Source of the DNA: Cellulomonas sp. URHD0024
GTDB taxonomy: Bacteria > Actinomycetota > Actinomycetes > Actinomycetales > Cellulomonadaceae
Direction: 5' to 3'
NCBI RefSeq assembly: GCF_000426185.1
Contig: NZ_AUEW01000007.1
Coordinates: forward strand, 124,001-188,000
DNA length: 64,000 bases
The first letter of the stretch is position 1. Each line of letters begins with the position of its first letter. A program made the translations under genes and the position numbers. A model generated the notes under the pieces. It ran no database searches, was not told where the DNA came from, and saw only the letters and a program-made list of their open reading frames with translations. Of this stretch, positions 32,064 through 40,112 are shown piece after piece.

Positions 32064-32115
32064 TGGCCAACTACGTGAGATCTGGCCACGGCGTGGCCAA
32101 CTACGTGAGATTTGG
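32064..32115. repeat. Direct repeat upstream of dnaK, 30-base period
   Basis: TGGCCAACTACGTGAGAT followed by C or T and TGGCCA occurs twice, at 32064 and 32094. A shorter third unit, TTGGCCAACTCAC, follows. It lies about 80 bases upstream of the first HAIR box. It is not the 104-bp element. Confidence 0.7.
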
Positions 32116-32191
32116 CCAACTCACACGGGATCCCACACCAAGCGCCGTGAACGTGCGCGGTCCTCCGGGGAATGCACCGGTCTCGCCCAAG

Positions 32192-32212
32192 GTTGAGCCC
32201 AACAGACTCAAG
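32192..32212. promoter_or_regulatory. HAIR box 1 (HspR operator)
   Basis: GTTGAGC-N7-ACTCAAG, close to the HspR consensus CTTGAGT-N7-ACTCAAG (right arm perfect, left 5 of 7). It is in the dnaK promoter region, and the hspR gene ends the same operon. Confidence 0.8.
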
Positions 32213-32254
32213 TTTGGCCCCGCGGGTTTGCGCACGCGGTCGTCGCGACGCAGA

Positions 32255-32275
32255 CTTGAGCCAGCCGGACTCAAG
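32255..32275. promoter_or_regulatory. HAIR box 2 (HspR operator)
   Basis: CTTGAGC-CAGCCGG-ACTCAAG, 13 of 14 arm bases match the HspR consensus. It lies 46 bases upstream of the dnaK ATG and is a stronger match than box 1. Confidence 0.88.
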
Positions 32276-32320
32276 AGCGACCAACCGCACACGAAGCAGC
32301 ACACGAAAGAAGGCACACAC

Positions 32321-34186
32321 ATGGCACGAGCAGTCGGCATCGACCTCGGAACCACCAACTCGGTGGTGGCGGTCCTCGAGGGCGGCGAGCCCACGGTCAT
32401 CGCCAACGCTGAGGGGTCGCGCACGACGCCGTCCGTCGTCGCGTTCTCCAAGACGGGTGAGGTGCTGGTCGGCGAGATCGCCAAGCGCCAGGCCGTCACC
32501 AACGTCGACCGCACCATCACGTCCGTCAAGCGCCACATGGGCACGGACTGGTCCGCGGCGATCGACGACAAGAAGTACACCGCGCAGGAGATCAGCGCGC
32601 GGGTGCTCTCCAAGCTCAAGCGTGACGCGGAGGCCTACCTGGGCGAGCCGGTCACGGAGGCCGTCATCACCGTCCCGGCGTACTTCAACGACGCCGAACG
32701 CCAGGCCACCAAGGACGCCGGCGCCATCGCCGGCCTCAACGTCCTGCGCATCATCAACGAGCCCACCGCGGCCGCCCTGGCCTACGGCCTGGAGCGCGGC
32801 AAGGAGGACGAGCTCATCCTCGTCTTCGACCTCGGTGGCGGCACGTTCGACGTCTCCCTGCTCGAGGTGGGCAAGGACGACGACGGCTTCTCGACGATCG
32901 AGGTCCGCGCGACCTCCGGCGACAACCGCCTGGGTGGCGACGACTGGGACCAGCGCATCGTCGACTTCCTGGTCACCGAGGTGAAGAACTCCACAGGCGT
33001 CGACCTGGCGAAGGACAAGATCGCCGTGCAGCGTCTGCGTGAGGCTGCGGAGCAGGCGAAGAAGGAGCTCAGCTCGGCGACGACCACGAACATCTCGCTG
33101 CAGTACCTGTCGATGAGCGAGAACGGCCCGGTCCACCTGGACACCAAGCTCGGTCGCGCGCAGTTCCAGCAGATGACGCAGGACCTGCTCGACCGGACCA
33201 AGAAGCCGTTCAACGACGTGATCCGTGAGGCCGGCATCAAGCTCTCCGAGATCGACCACGTGGTCCTCGTCGGCGGCTCGACCCGTATGCCCGCCGTGAC
33301 GGACGTGGTCACCGAGCTCACGGGTGGCAAGGAGCCCAACAAGGGCGTCAACCCGGACGAGGTCGTCGCCGTCGGTGCCGCGCTGCAGGCCGGCGTCATG
33401 AAGGGCGACCGCAAGGACGTCCTGCTCATCGACGTCACCCCGCTGAGCCTCGGCATCGAGACCAAGGGCGGCGTGATGACCAAGCTCATCGAGCGCAACA
33501 CGGCCATCCCGACCAAGCGGAGCGAGATCTTCTCGACGGCCGAGGACAACCAGCCGTCCGTGCTGATCCAGGTGTTCCAGGGCGAGCGCCAGTTCGCACG
33601 GGACAACAAGCCGCTCGGCACGTTCGAGCTGACCGGCATCGCGCCGGCTCCGCGTGGCGTCCCGCAGATCGAGGTCACGTTCGACATCGACGCGAACGGC
33701 ATCGTGCACGTGTCCGCCAAGGACCGGGGCACCAACAAGGAGCAGTCGATGACGATCACCGGCGGCTCGGCCCTCCCCAAGGAGGACATCGAGCGCATGG
33801 TGCGCGAGGCCGAGGAGCACGCCGCCGAGGACAAGGCGCGTCGCGAGGAGGCCGAGGTGCGCAACAGTGCCGAGGGTCTCGTCTACTCGACCGAGAAGCT
33901 GCTCGTGGACAACGCGGACAAGCTGTCCGACGACGTCAAGACCGAGGTCCAGGCCGCCGCCGGCGAGCTGAAGACCGCGCTCGCCGGCACGGATGTCGAG
34001 GAGGTCAAGGCCAAGCACTCCGCCCTGCTGACCACGAGCCAGAAGATCGGCGAGGCGCTGTACTCGGCGAACAGCAGCGCGGGAGAGGCGCCCGCAGCGG
34101 ACGCTTCCGCCAGCTCTGCTTCCCAGGATGAGGACGTCGTCGACGCCGAGATCGTCGACGACGAGGACGAGGCGGCTGCCAAGTGA
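32321..34186 (+). CDS. dnaK: Chaperone DnaK (Hsp70)
   Basis: A 621-aa Hsp70. The ATPase domain (residues 1-360) opens [20 protein letters not shown] and contains [15 protein letters not shown] and [15 protein letters not shown]. The substrate-binding domain follows ([20 protein letters not shown]), and the acidic tail [19 protein letters not shown] is typical of actinobacterial DnaK. It refolds proteins together with GrpE and DnaJ, whose genes follow. Its stop codon overlaps the GTG start of grpE. Expression is controlled by two HspR boxes upstream and is expected to rise on heat shock. Confidence 0.98.
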   Translation: MARAVGIDLGTTNSVVAVLEGGEPTVIANAEGSRTTPSVVAFSKTGEVLVGEIAKRQAVTNVDRTITSVKRHMGTDWSAAIDDKKYTAQEISARVLSKLKRDAEAYLGEPVTEAVITVPAYFNDAERQATKDAGAIAGLNVLRIINEPTAAALAYGLERGKEDELILVFDLGGGTFDVSLLEVGKDDDGFSTIEVRATSGDNRLGGDDWDQRIVDFLVTEVKNSTGVDLAKDKIAVQRLREAAEQAKKELSSATTTNISLQYLSMSENGPVHLDTKLGRAQFQQMTQDLLDRTKKPFNDVIREAGIKLSEIDHVVLVGGSTRMPAVTDVVTELTGGKEPNKGVNPDEVVAVGAALQAGVMKGDRKDVLLIDVTPLSLGIETKGGVMTKLIERNTAIPTKRSEIFSTAEDNQPSVLIQVFQGERQFARDNKPLGTFELTGIAPAPRGVPQIEVTFDIDANGIVHVSAKDRGTNKEQSMTITGGSALPKEDIERMVREAEEHAAEDKARREEAEVRNSAEGLVYSTEKLLVDNADKLSDDVKTEVQAAAGELKTALAGTDVEEVKAKHSALLTTSQKIGEALYSANSSAGEAPAADASASSASQDEDVVDAEIVDDEDEAAAK

Positions 34187-34743
34187 CGTCGGAAACCCCC
34201 GGTGACGGCGAGGACCTGACTCCCGAGGAGCAGGTTCTGGCCGAGGCCGAGTCCATCGCGGAGAACGCGGAGGAGACGGTCGTGCTGGAGGGCCTGGTCG
34301 AGGCCGAGCGGATCGCGGCGGAGCGTCTGGACGAGCTCCAGCGGTCCAAGGCGGCCTACTACAACCTCGAGCAGCAGTACTCCTCGTTCGTGAAGCGGTC
34401 CAAGGCCGACGGCCTGGCCGCCCACGACCGGGGGGTGCACGCGGTCGTCGAGGCCCTCATCCCGGTTCTCGACGACATCGAGCTGGCCCGCCAGCACGGC
34501 GACCTCACCGGTCCCTTCGTCTCCATCGCGGAGAAGCTCGAGTCGACCTTGGGCAGGTTCGGTGTCACGCGCTACGGCGCGGCCGGCGAGCCGTTCGACC
34601 CGGCCGTGCACGAGGCGCTGATGCACTCGCACTCTGCCGAGGTCAACGAACCGACCGTCCAGCTGGTGCTCCAGCCCGGCTACCGCACGCCCGACCGGGT
34701 GCTCCGCGCGGCCCGTGTGGCCGTCGTGGACCCCGAGGCGTAG
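34183..34743 (+). CDS. grpE: Nucleotide exchange factor GrpE
   Basis: A 186-aa GrpE: an acidic, helical N-terminus ([20 protein letters not shown]), a coiled-coil stretch around residues 45-95 with [19 protein letters not shown], and the C-terminal beta domain containing [17 protein letters not shown] and [20 protein letters not shown]. It releases ADP from DnaK. The GTG start overlaps the dnaK stop (GTGA), ensuring coupled translation. It is slightly shorter than average. Confidence 0.97.
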   Translation: MTSETPGDGEDLTPEEQVLAEAESIAENAEETVVLEGLVEAERIAAERLDELQRSKAAYYNLEQQYSSFVKRSKADGLAAHDRGVHAVVEALIPVLDDIELARQHGDLTGPFVSIAEKLESTLGRFGVTRYGAAGEPFDPAVHEALMHSHSAEVNEPTVQLVLQPGYRTPDRVLRAARVAVVDPEA

Positions 34744-34755
34744 TCAAACCCAGGT

Positions 34756-34801
34756 AACGTCCGCACAAGTGGGTGCAATTACACCCACTTGTGCGGACGT
34801 T
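34756..34801. terminator. Perfect 20-bp hairpin between grpE and dnaJ
   Basis: AACGTCCGCACAAGTGGGTG (34756-34775) and its exact reverse complement (34782-34801) flank CAATTA. A very strong hairpin inside the operon; it may attenuate dnaJ-hspR expression. A related hairpin is at 41297-41344. Confidence 0.75.
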
Positions 34802-34824
34802 GCGGAGAGTTGGAAGGAGGCGTC

Positions 34825-35805
34825 GTGACCGGTCAGGACTGGCTCGAGAAGGACTTCTACGCGGTTCTCGGCGTCCCGAAGGACGCGGACGCGGCGACCA
34901 TCAAGAAGGCCTACCGCAAGCTCGCGCGTGAGATGCACCCGGACCACAATCCCGGCGATGCCAAGGCAGAGGCGCGTTTCAAGGACGTGGGCGAGGCGTA
35001 TGCGGTGCTCTCGGACAGCGAGCAGCGCGGCCAGTACGACCAGCTGCGCGCGATGGCCGGCGGCGCGCGCTTCACCTCGGGCGGCCGCGGCGCGACCGGC
35101 TTCGAGGACGTCTTCGGTGGCATGTTCGGCGGCGGAGGTGCGCCCGGCGGCGGCCGCGTCCGCTACTCCACGAGCGGCGGCGGCGGAGGCGGCGGGTTCG
35201 AGGACCTGCTCGGTGGACTGTTCGGGAACGGCGGCGGTGGCGGTGGCGCATTCCAGCGCCCGCAGGCCGGTGCCGACCTGGCCGCCAGCGTGACCATGCC
35301 CTTCCGGCAGGCCGTCGAGGGCTCGCAGGTCTCGCTGAACGTCGAGGGCCGCACCGTCAACGCGCGCATCCCCGCGGGCGTCCGCGACGGCCAGAAGATC
35401 CGACTGCGCGGCAAGGGTCGACCCGGGGAGCTGGGCGCCGGCGACCTCGTCGTCACGGTCAACGTCACGCCGCACCCCGTCTTCTCGCTCGACGGCGACA
35501 ACCTGCGCCTGACGGTCCCGGTCGCGTTCGACGAGGCCGCGCTCGGCGCGACGATCGAGGTGCCGACGCTCGACGGCTCGACGGTCCGCGTGAAGGTGCC
35601 GGAGGGCACACCGTCCGGCCGGGTCCTGCGCGTCAAGGGCAAGGGGGTCGTCACGCCGAAGGGCGCGGGCGACCTGCTGGTGACCGTGCAGGTCGTCGTG
35701 CCCCAGCGGCTGTCCGGCGCCGCCCGCGAGGCGGTCCAGGCGTTCGGCATCGCGACGTCGGGTGAGGACGTGCGCGCCGGCTTGCTGGACTCGGCGAGGA
35801 CGTAG
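34825..35805 (+). CDS. dnaJ: DnaJ co-chaperone without zinc-finger domain
   Basis: A 326-aa J-domain protein. Residues 8-75 form the J domain, DFYAVLGVPKDADAATIKKA and EMHPDHNPGDA with the HPD motif. A long Gly/Phe-rich region follows (GGMFGGGGAPGGG, FEDLLGGLFGNGGGGGG), then two beta-barrel C-terminal domains (TVNARIPAGVRDGQKIRLRG and VRVKVPEGTPSGRVLRVKG). No CxxCxGxG repeats are present, so it is a class II (CbpA/DnaJ2-type) protein. The GTG start at 34825 has GGAAGGAGG just upstream. It delivers substrates to DnaK. Genomes of this group usually also carry a zinc-containing DnaJ elsewhere. Confidence 0.93.
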   Translation: MTGQDWLEKDFYAVLGVPKDADAATIKKAYRKLAREMHPDHNPGDAKAEARFKDVGEAYAVLSDSEQRGQYDQLRAMAGGARFTSGGRGATGFEDVFGGMFGGGGAPGGGRVRYSTSGGGGGGGFEDLLGGLFGNGGGGGGAFQRPQAGADLAASVTMPFRQAVEGSQVSLNVEGRTVNARIPAGVRDGQKIRLRGKGRPGELGAGDLVVTVNVTPHPVFSLDGDNLRLTVPVAFDEAALGATIEVPTLDGSTVRVKVPEGTPSGRVLRVKGKGVVTPKGAGDLLVTVQVVVPQRLSGAAREAVQAFGIATSGEDVRAGLLDSART

Positions 35806-35807
35806 CC

Positions 35808-36221
35808 GTGCCCGGCGAGGACGCCAAGGTCTACGTCATCTCGGTCGCCGCCGAGCTCGCCGGGATGCACCCGCAGACCTTGCGCCAGTACGACCGCCTC
35901 GGCCTGGTCACCCCGAGTCGCGCCAGCGGCCGGGGGAGGCGGTACTCGCTGCGCGACATCGCGACCCTGCGTGAGGTCCAGCGACTCTCCCAGGACGAGG
36001 GCGTGAACCTGGCCGGGATCAAGCGCATCCTCGAGCTCGAGCAGGAGGTCGACGGGTTGCGACGACAGATCGAGTACCTGCGCGCGTTCGTCGACCCCGG
36101 CCGCCGTGTGTTCACGGCCGACCCCACCGGCGCGGTCGCCGTCGACCGCGCCCGCAGCCGCCGCCCGGTCGGCCCCACGGACCGCGCCGCCGTCGTCCTC
36201 TGGCGCCCGTCGAGCCGGTGA
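35808..36221 (+). CDS. hspR: Heat-shock repressor HspR (MerR family)
   Basis: A 137-aa MerR-type regulator with a GTG start two bases after the dnaJ stop. The helix-turn-helix is YVISVAAELAGMHPQTLRQY, followed by DRLGLVTPSRASGRGRRYSL, the HspR variant of the MerR motif (HPQTLRQYDRLGLV). A coiled-coil (ILELEQEVDGLRRQIEYLRA) follows. It represses its own operon through HAIR boxes, two of which lie upstream of dnaK, and needs DnaK as co-repressor in characterised relatives. No clpB gene follows directly. Confidence 0.96.
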   Translation: MPGEDAKVYVISVAAELAGMHPQTLRQYDRLGLVTPSRASGRGRRYSLRDIATLREVQRLSQDEGVNLAGIKRILELEQEVDGLRRQIEYLRAFVDPGRRVFTADPTGAVAVDRARSRRPVGPTDRAAVVLWRPSSR

Positions 36222-36275
36222 CCGGAACCCACCGGGGTGAGTGCCTGTGCCTATCGGGCCTGCGTTGCCCTGGGT

Positions 36276-36296
36276 ACGGTTCGCCCGACGAACCGT
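36276..36296. terminator. Possible terminator after hspR
   Basis: ACGGTTCG-CCCGA-CGAACCGT, perfect 8-bp stem, about 55 bases past the hspR stop. No T run follows. Confidence 0.45.
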
Positions 36297-36415
36297 CCGG
36301 CCGACCGCAGGGGCTGTAGTGCGCTTGATCCCGAACGACGACTCGCCGATCCTCCGGATCGGGGAGCGCACGACGTGACTGCCGCTGCCACCCGGTCGAT
36401 CGGTGAGTGCTGCTG

Positions 36416-37288
36416 ATGGAGGACGTGCGGCGCGCGAGCCCGTTCGGTCTGCCCCCGACCCTCGGGGTGCGTGCCTTCCTGTGGTTCGTCGCGATCGGGA
36501 ACGTCGTGCTGGGCGCGGTCCCGCTCGTGCTCGGCGTCGCCATGCTGGTCGCGCCGGACGAGGACACGTGGAACGTCGGAGGATGCCTGCTGAGCTGTGC
36601 GCTCGGCGTGGGGTGGATCGCAGGGGCCGTCGGATTTCAGAGGCTGTACGTGCACCGATTCCCGGAGGACGAGCGCAGTGTCGCGGTCGAGACGGTCTAC
36701 GGCAGACCAGCGATCGTCGTGCAGTGGCGGCGAACACTTCTCCTGGTGCCGATGCTCACGGTCGGGTTCCTCGCAGCGGTCTTCGGCGCCATGACCATCG
36801 CCCTAGCCCTCCAGCGGAGCGGCGGGACGTGGTTCGTCGGTGTGCTGACGCTCCTCTTCACGCTGTACCTGCCCGACTCGGCCATCAAGGCGACGCGGCA
36901 CTGTCGGCTGGTGCTGACGCCCGAGGGGATCGGTGCCGACGGCTGGGACGGGGACTCGTGGCTGGGCTGGGACGACGTCGCGTCGACCGAGTTCTTCAAC
37001 ACCGGCTCGTACAAGGTGCTCCGCGTCCACGGTCCGCAGGGCGCGCGATCGTGGCGGTGGAGTCGTCGGCGGCGGGTGCTGTTCGTCCCGCAACCGCGCA
37101 CGCCCCGGGTCGACGTCCCCGGTCCGGTGCTCGACATCGACCCCGGGTGGCTGGCGGAAGTCATCGGGTTCTACGTGCGCACGCCGCCGGCGCGTTCGGA
37201 GCTCGCGAACGAGCTCGGCCGGCGGCGCCTCGTGGAACGGCCGGGCCCGGTCATCACCGCTGCTCAAGGCACGTTTCCACCCGTCTAG
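36416..37288 (+). CDS. Hypothetical membrane protein (290 aa)
   Basis: A 290-aa protein with two pairs of hydrophobic helices in its first half (residues about 18-40, 52-72, 103-125, 132-150: AFLWFVAIGNVVLGAVPLVL, LLVPMLTVGFLAAVFGAMTI). The cytoplasmic C-terminal half has LVLTPEGIGADGWDGDSWLG, reminiscent of a PH-like bPH domain with WDDVAS (W-x-D-I), and basic RWSRRRRVLF. The role is unknown. ATG at 36416 is preferred to GTG at 36407. Confidence 0.7.
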   Translation: MEDVRRASPFGLPPTLGVRAFLWFVAIGNVVLGAVPLVLGVAMLVAPDEDTWNVGGCLLSCALGVGWIAGAVGFQRLYVHRFPEDERSVAVETVYGRPAIVVQWRRTLLLVPMLTVGFLAAVFGAMTIALALQRSGGTWFVGVLTLLFTLYLPDSAIKATRHCRLVLTPEGIGADGWDGDSWLGWDDVASTEFFNTGSYKVLRVHGPQGARSWRWSRRRRVLFVPQPRTPRVDVPGPVLDIDPGWLAEVIGFYVRTPPARSELANELGRRRLVERPGPVITAAQGTFPPV

Positions 37289-37312
37289 ACCCCCACCCGT
37301 GACGCTCGATGT

Positions 37313-37551
37313 GGACCGTGCCCGCCGCGACACGGGGGTCCAGCACGTCGCCCACCTGGGTCCGGGTGCGGCGGTCGACTACGCGCTGTCCGTCGGGCTC
37401 GGGGCGCTCGAGGAGCGTCACCCGTGTCTCGTCGCCTCAGCTCGACGTCGCCCCGCGTGGCCTGACCGAGGTGGTCCGCGCGTCGCCGCACTACGTCACG
37501 AGCGACGACGACCTCGACCGGCTGCTCACCGCGGTGCGGCTGACGGCCTGA
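37313..37551 (+). pseudogene. Class V aminotransferase remnant
   Basis: One frame reads DRARRDTGVQHVAHLGPGAA then VDYALSVGLGALEERV, like the late middle of class V aminotransferases (EgtE/cysteine-desulfurase type). After a frameshift near 37420 another frame reads RGLTEVVRASPHYVTSDDDL then DRLLTAV, like the C-terminus (VRxSPHYxNTxxDL). Most of the gene, including the PLP lysine, is missing. Confidence 0.55.
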
Positions 37552-37568
37552 AACGCCCGTTCTCGGCC

Positions 37569-38249
37569 TCAGTAGCGGCTCAGGACCGCCGTCAGGTCGA
37601 GGTGCTGGTCCTGGCCGACTCCTGAGAGGGTGCGCTCCTCGACGGCGGCGACGTGCGCGACGATCAGCGCCTCGGCGCCGTCGGCGTCGCCGGCGGCCAT
37701 GACCTCGACCAGTCGCTGGTGCTCCGCGACCGACCCGCGCTGGTCGTGGTCGCGGCCGTGCACGGCGAGGATCAGCGCGCAGCGCCAGATGACCTCGCTG
37801 AGGTAGCGCTCGAGGAGCGTGTTGCCGCTGAGCTCGGCCAGCAGGATGTGGAACTCGGCGCCGAGCCGCCCGGACACCTGCGCGTTCGGCGTGGACGTCG
37901 CGGCGAGCTCTCGGTCGATGTGCGCGCCCAGCGTCGTGCCCATCGACGCGTCCCAGCGGAGGGCGATCGCCCGGACGGCCTCACGCTCGAGGCAGCGACG
38001 CACCTCGAACGTCTCCTTGGAGTCGGTCAGCGACGGGTTGGCCACGAGAGCGGACTTGGCCTTGCCCGTCTCGACGAGCCCCGCGGCCGTCAGTCGCGCG
38101 AGCGTGCCGCGGATCAGCGTCCGGCTGACTCCGTACTGCTGCGCGAGCAGGTCCTCGGGAAGCCGGGTTCCCGGGGGGAGGGCGGCCTCGACGATCGCGG
38201 AACGCAGGCTGAGGAACGCGGCGTTCGCCCGGTCGGCTGGTCTGTCCAT
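37569..38249 (-). CDS. GntR-family (FadR/FCD subfamily) regulator
   Basis: A 226-aa GntR regulator. The winged helix covers residues 10-70: SLRSAIVEAALPPGTRLPED and LLAQQYGVSRTLIRGTLARL. The C-terminal FCD domain has FEVRRCLEREAVRAIALRWD and the metal-binding His residues in FHILLAELSGNTLLERYLSE and SVAEHQRLVEVMAAGDADGA, typical of carboxylic-acid-sensing members. It is divergent from the DUF1989 gene; GTATAC boxes lie in the shared promoter. It probably represses that operon. Confidence 0.9.
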   Translation of the reverse strand: MDRPADRANAAFLSLRSAIVEAALPPGTRLPEDLLAQQYGVSRTLIRGTLARLTAAGLVETGKAKSALVANPSLTDSKETFEVRRCLEREAVRAIALRWDASMGTTLGAHIDRELAATSTPNAQVSGRLGAEFHILLAELSGNTLLERYLSEVIWRCALILAVHGRDHDQRGSVAEHQRLVEVMAAGDADGAEALIVAHVAAVEERTLSGVGQDQHLDLTAVLSRY

Positions 38250-38258
38250 GGGCGCCAC

Positions 38259-38356
38259 GGTATACGCCCACCGTCCGACGAAATGTGATGGCAACGAACA
38301 ATTGACGGATACGAAACCGCTTCATTCGGTATACCAACTAGTGTCCTTCTGTATAC
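38259..38356. promoter_or_regulatory. Three GTATAC operator boxes in a divergent promoter
   Basis: GGTATACG at 38259-38266, GGTATACC at 38328-38335 and TGTATACG at 38350-38357 share the palindromic core GTATAC. They lie between the GntR gene and the DUF1989 gene. Such cores are common in FCD-type GntR operators; binding is inferred. Confidence 0.65.
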
Positions 38357-38367
38357 GAAAGGACGCC

Positions 38368-39453
38368 ATGTCGCACATCACCGTCCGTCTCACGGACCAG
38401 CAGCTCGAGCTCGTCACCGCCTCGATCGGCGCCGACGAGGCACCCGACGCAGCCTCGCTCGTCCGGCTCGCCCTGACCGAGACCGCCGAGGGCGTCGTCC
38501 GTCGGGTGCACCCGCGCCGGACCGGCACCCCCTGGCGGTGGTGGGTGGATCTCGACGCACCGGACGAGCGGACCCTGGTCGAGGAGACGGTGCTCGAGGC
38601 CGGCACCGGGAAGGCGTTCGAGGTCAGCGCAGGTCAGGTGCTGCGGGTGGAGCAGATCACCGGTGACCAGTGCGTCGACCTCAACGTGTTCAACCTGCAC
38701 GACTACCGCGAGTTCATGCACGTGGGCCGGACCCGCACTCTGCACGGCACCAACCCGAGCACCGGGTCCTTCCTGTGGTCCGCACCTCCGCGCGAGCGGG
38801 CGCTGATGTACCTGCAGACCGACACGGCGGGCATCAACGACACCCTGTTCCCGCGGTGCAGCGCGAACATGTACGAGTCGATGCACGGCTTCCCGGAGCA
38901 CACGAACTGCGCGGACATCCAGGCGGAGGCGCAGCGGGAGTACGGCCTGACCCCGGACGACGTGCACGACTCGTTCAACCTGTTCATGGCGACGCGTGTG
39001 GTGGACGGGATGCCGGAGATCCTGCGCCAGTCCACGGCCCCTGGTGACCACGTCGAGCTGCTCGCCCTCGTGGACGTGCTCGCGGTGCCCAACGTCTGTG
39101 GCAACGACATCATGGGCACCAGCAACTTCTCGCTGAACCCGGTGCGAGTCGTGATCGAGACGGCCACCGCACAGGAGATCGCGGCCGTCCCGCCGCTGCG
39201 CGCGTACGCCACCCAGCGCACGCCCGCCGACTTCCGCCAGCCGACGATCCGCACCGAGCGGCGCCTCGCGAAGAACCCGGACTACGCGCCCGCCTTCGCG
39301 CGGACCCCCGTGAACCTCGTCGACGTTCCGGTCGAGCTCGACGAGACCGACGTGCTTCGTCTCAAAGCCCTGCACGACCGTGACCGCTACGCCGACGAGG
39401 GGGATGCGCTGCGAGACGTGCTGCTCAGCTGGTGGGTGGCGTCGCATGGCTGA
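38368..39453 (+). CDS. DUF1989 (urea carboxylase-associated) family protein with N-terminal RHH-like segment
   Basis: A 361-aa protein. Residues 60-330 belong to the DUF1989/urea carboxylase-associated family. They include FEVSAGQVLRVEQITGDQCV, DLNVFNLHDYREFMHVGRTR, SFLWSAPPRERALMYLQTDT, and HDSFNLFMATRV and GNDIMGTSNFSLNPVRVVIE. The extra N-terminus MSHITVRLTDQQLELVTASI looks like a ribbon-helix-helix segment and is unusual for this family. The catalytic role is unknown; relatives sit near urea or guanidine carboxylase genes. It overlaps the flavin reductase gene by eight bases. Confidence 0.85.
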   Translation: MSHITVRLTDQQLELVTASIGADEAPDAASLVRLALTETAEGVVRRVHPRRTGTPWRWWVDLDAPDERTLVEETVLEAGTGKAFEVSAGQVLRVEQITGDQCVDLNVFNLHDYREFMHVGRTRTLHGTNPSTGSFLWSAPPRERALMYLQTDTAGINDTLFPRCSANMYESMHGFPEHTNCADIQAEAQREYGLTPDDVHDSFNLFMATRVVDGMPEILRQSTAPGDHVELLALVDVLAVPNVCGNDIMGTSNFSLNPVRVVIETATAQEIAAVPPLRAYATQRTPADFRQPTIRTERRLAKNPDYAPAFARTPVNLVDVPVELDETDVLRLKALHDRDRYADEGDALRDVLLSWWVASHG

Positions 39454-40087
39454 GATCGACTTCGACGAGCTGGGCGTGTACCAGCGCTACAAGCTGATGG
39501 CGTCTCTCATCGTGCCCCGACCGATCGCCCTGGTGACCACGACGAGCGAGGACGGCATCGTCAACGCCGCACCGTTCAGCATGTTCGGGATGATCGGCGA
39601 GGACCCACCGCTGCTGATGATCAGCGTCAACCGGCTGGAGGACGGCGCCCAGAAGGACACCGCCGCGAACCTCGACGCCACGGGCGAGTTCGTGGTGCAC
39701 ATCCCCGACCTGCCGATGGCCGCCCGGATGCACGAGTGCGGCCAGGCCTACCCATCGCACGTCGACGAGCTCGCCATGGTCGGGCTGACCCCGACGCCGT
39801 CGTACCGGGTGCGCCCGCCACGGATCGCCGAGGCACCGGTGGCGTTCGAGTGCACGGTGCACGAGCGGATTCTCACCACGAGCCGGCAGGTCTACCTCGG
39901 CCGGATCCGTCACCTGCACGCCGCCGACGGGCTCATCGACACCGACCTCTGGCGCGTCGCGCTCGCGGACTTCCACCCCGTCGGCCGGTTCGGCGCCAGC
40001 TTCTACGTCTCCACCGAGAACCGCTTCTCCCTCGCGTCGGACGCCACCGGGATCCCCGTCCAGGCGACCGACATCGACCGGCTGTAA
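39446..40087 (+). CDS. Flavin reductase-like (DIM6/NTAB) protein
   Basis: A 213-aa protein of the flavin-reductase-like split-barrel family. YKLMASLIVPRPIALVTTTS opens the FMN-binding domain, and GIVNAAPFSMFGMIGEDPPL and GEFVVHIPDLPMAARMHECG continue it. CTVHERILTTSRQVYLGRIR is the usual end strand. It may deliver reduced flavin or act on a small substrate of the DUF1989 pathway. Its start lies inside the end of the DUF1989 gene, so the two are coupled; the SBP gene follows 25 bases later with an AGGAG site. Confidence 0.88.
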   Translation: MAEIDFDELGVYQRYKLMASLIVPRPIALVTTTSEDGIVNAAPFSMFGMIGEDPPLLMISVNRLEDGAQKDTAANLDATGEFVVHIPDLPMAARMHECGQAYPSHVDELAMVGLTPTPSYRVRPPRIAEAPVAFECTVHERILTTSRQVYLGRIRHLHAADGLIDTDLWRVALADFHPVGRFGASFYVSTENRFSLASDATGIPVQATDIDRL

Positions 40088-40112
40088 CTCCCTCACAATA
40101 AGGAGCATCACC

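Noticed and set aside
32024..34018. 664-aa minus-strand frame opposite dnaK
   Set aside because: A shadow of dnaK codon bias; no protein family features.
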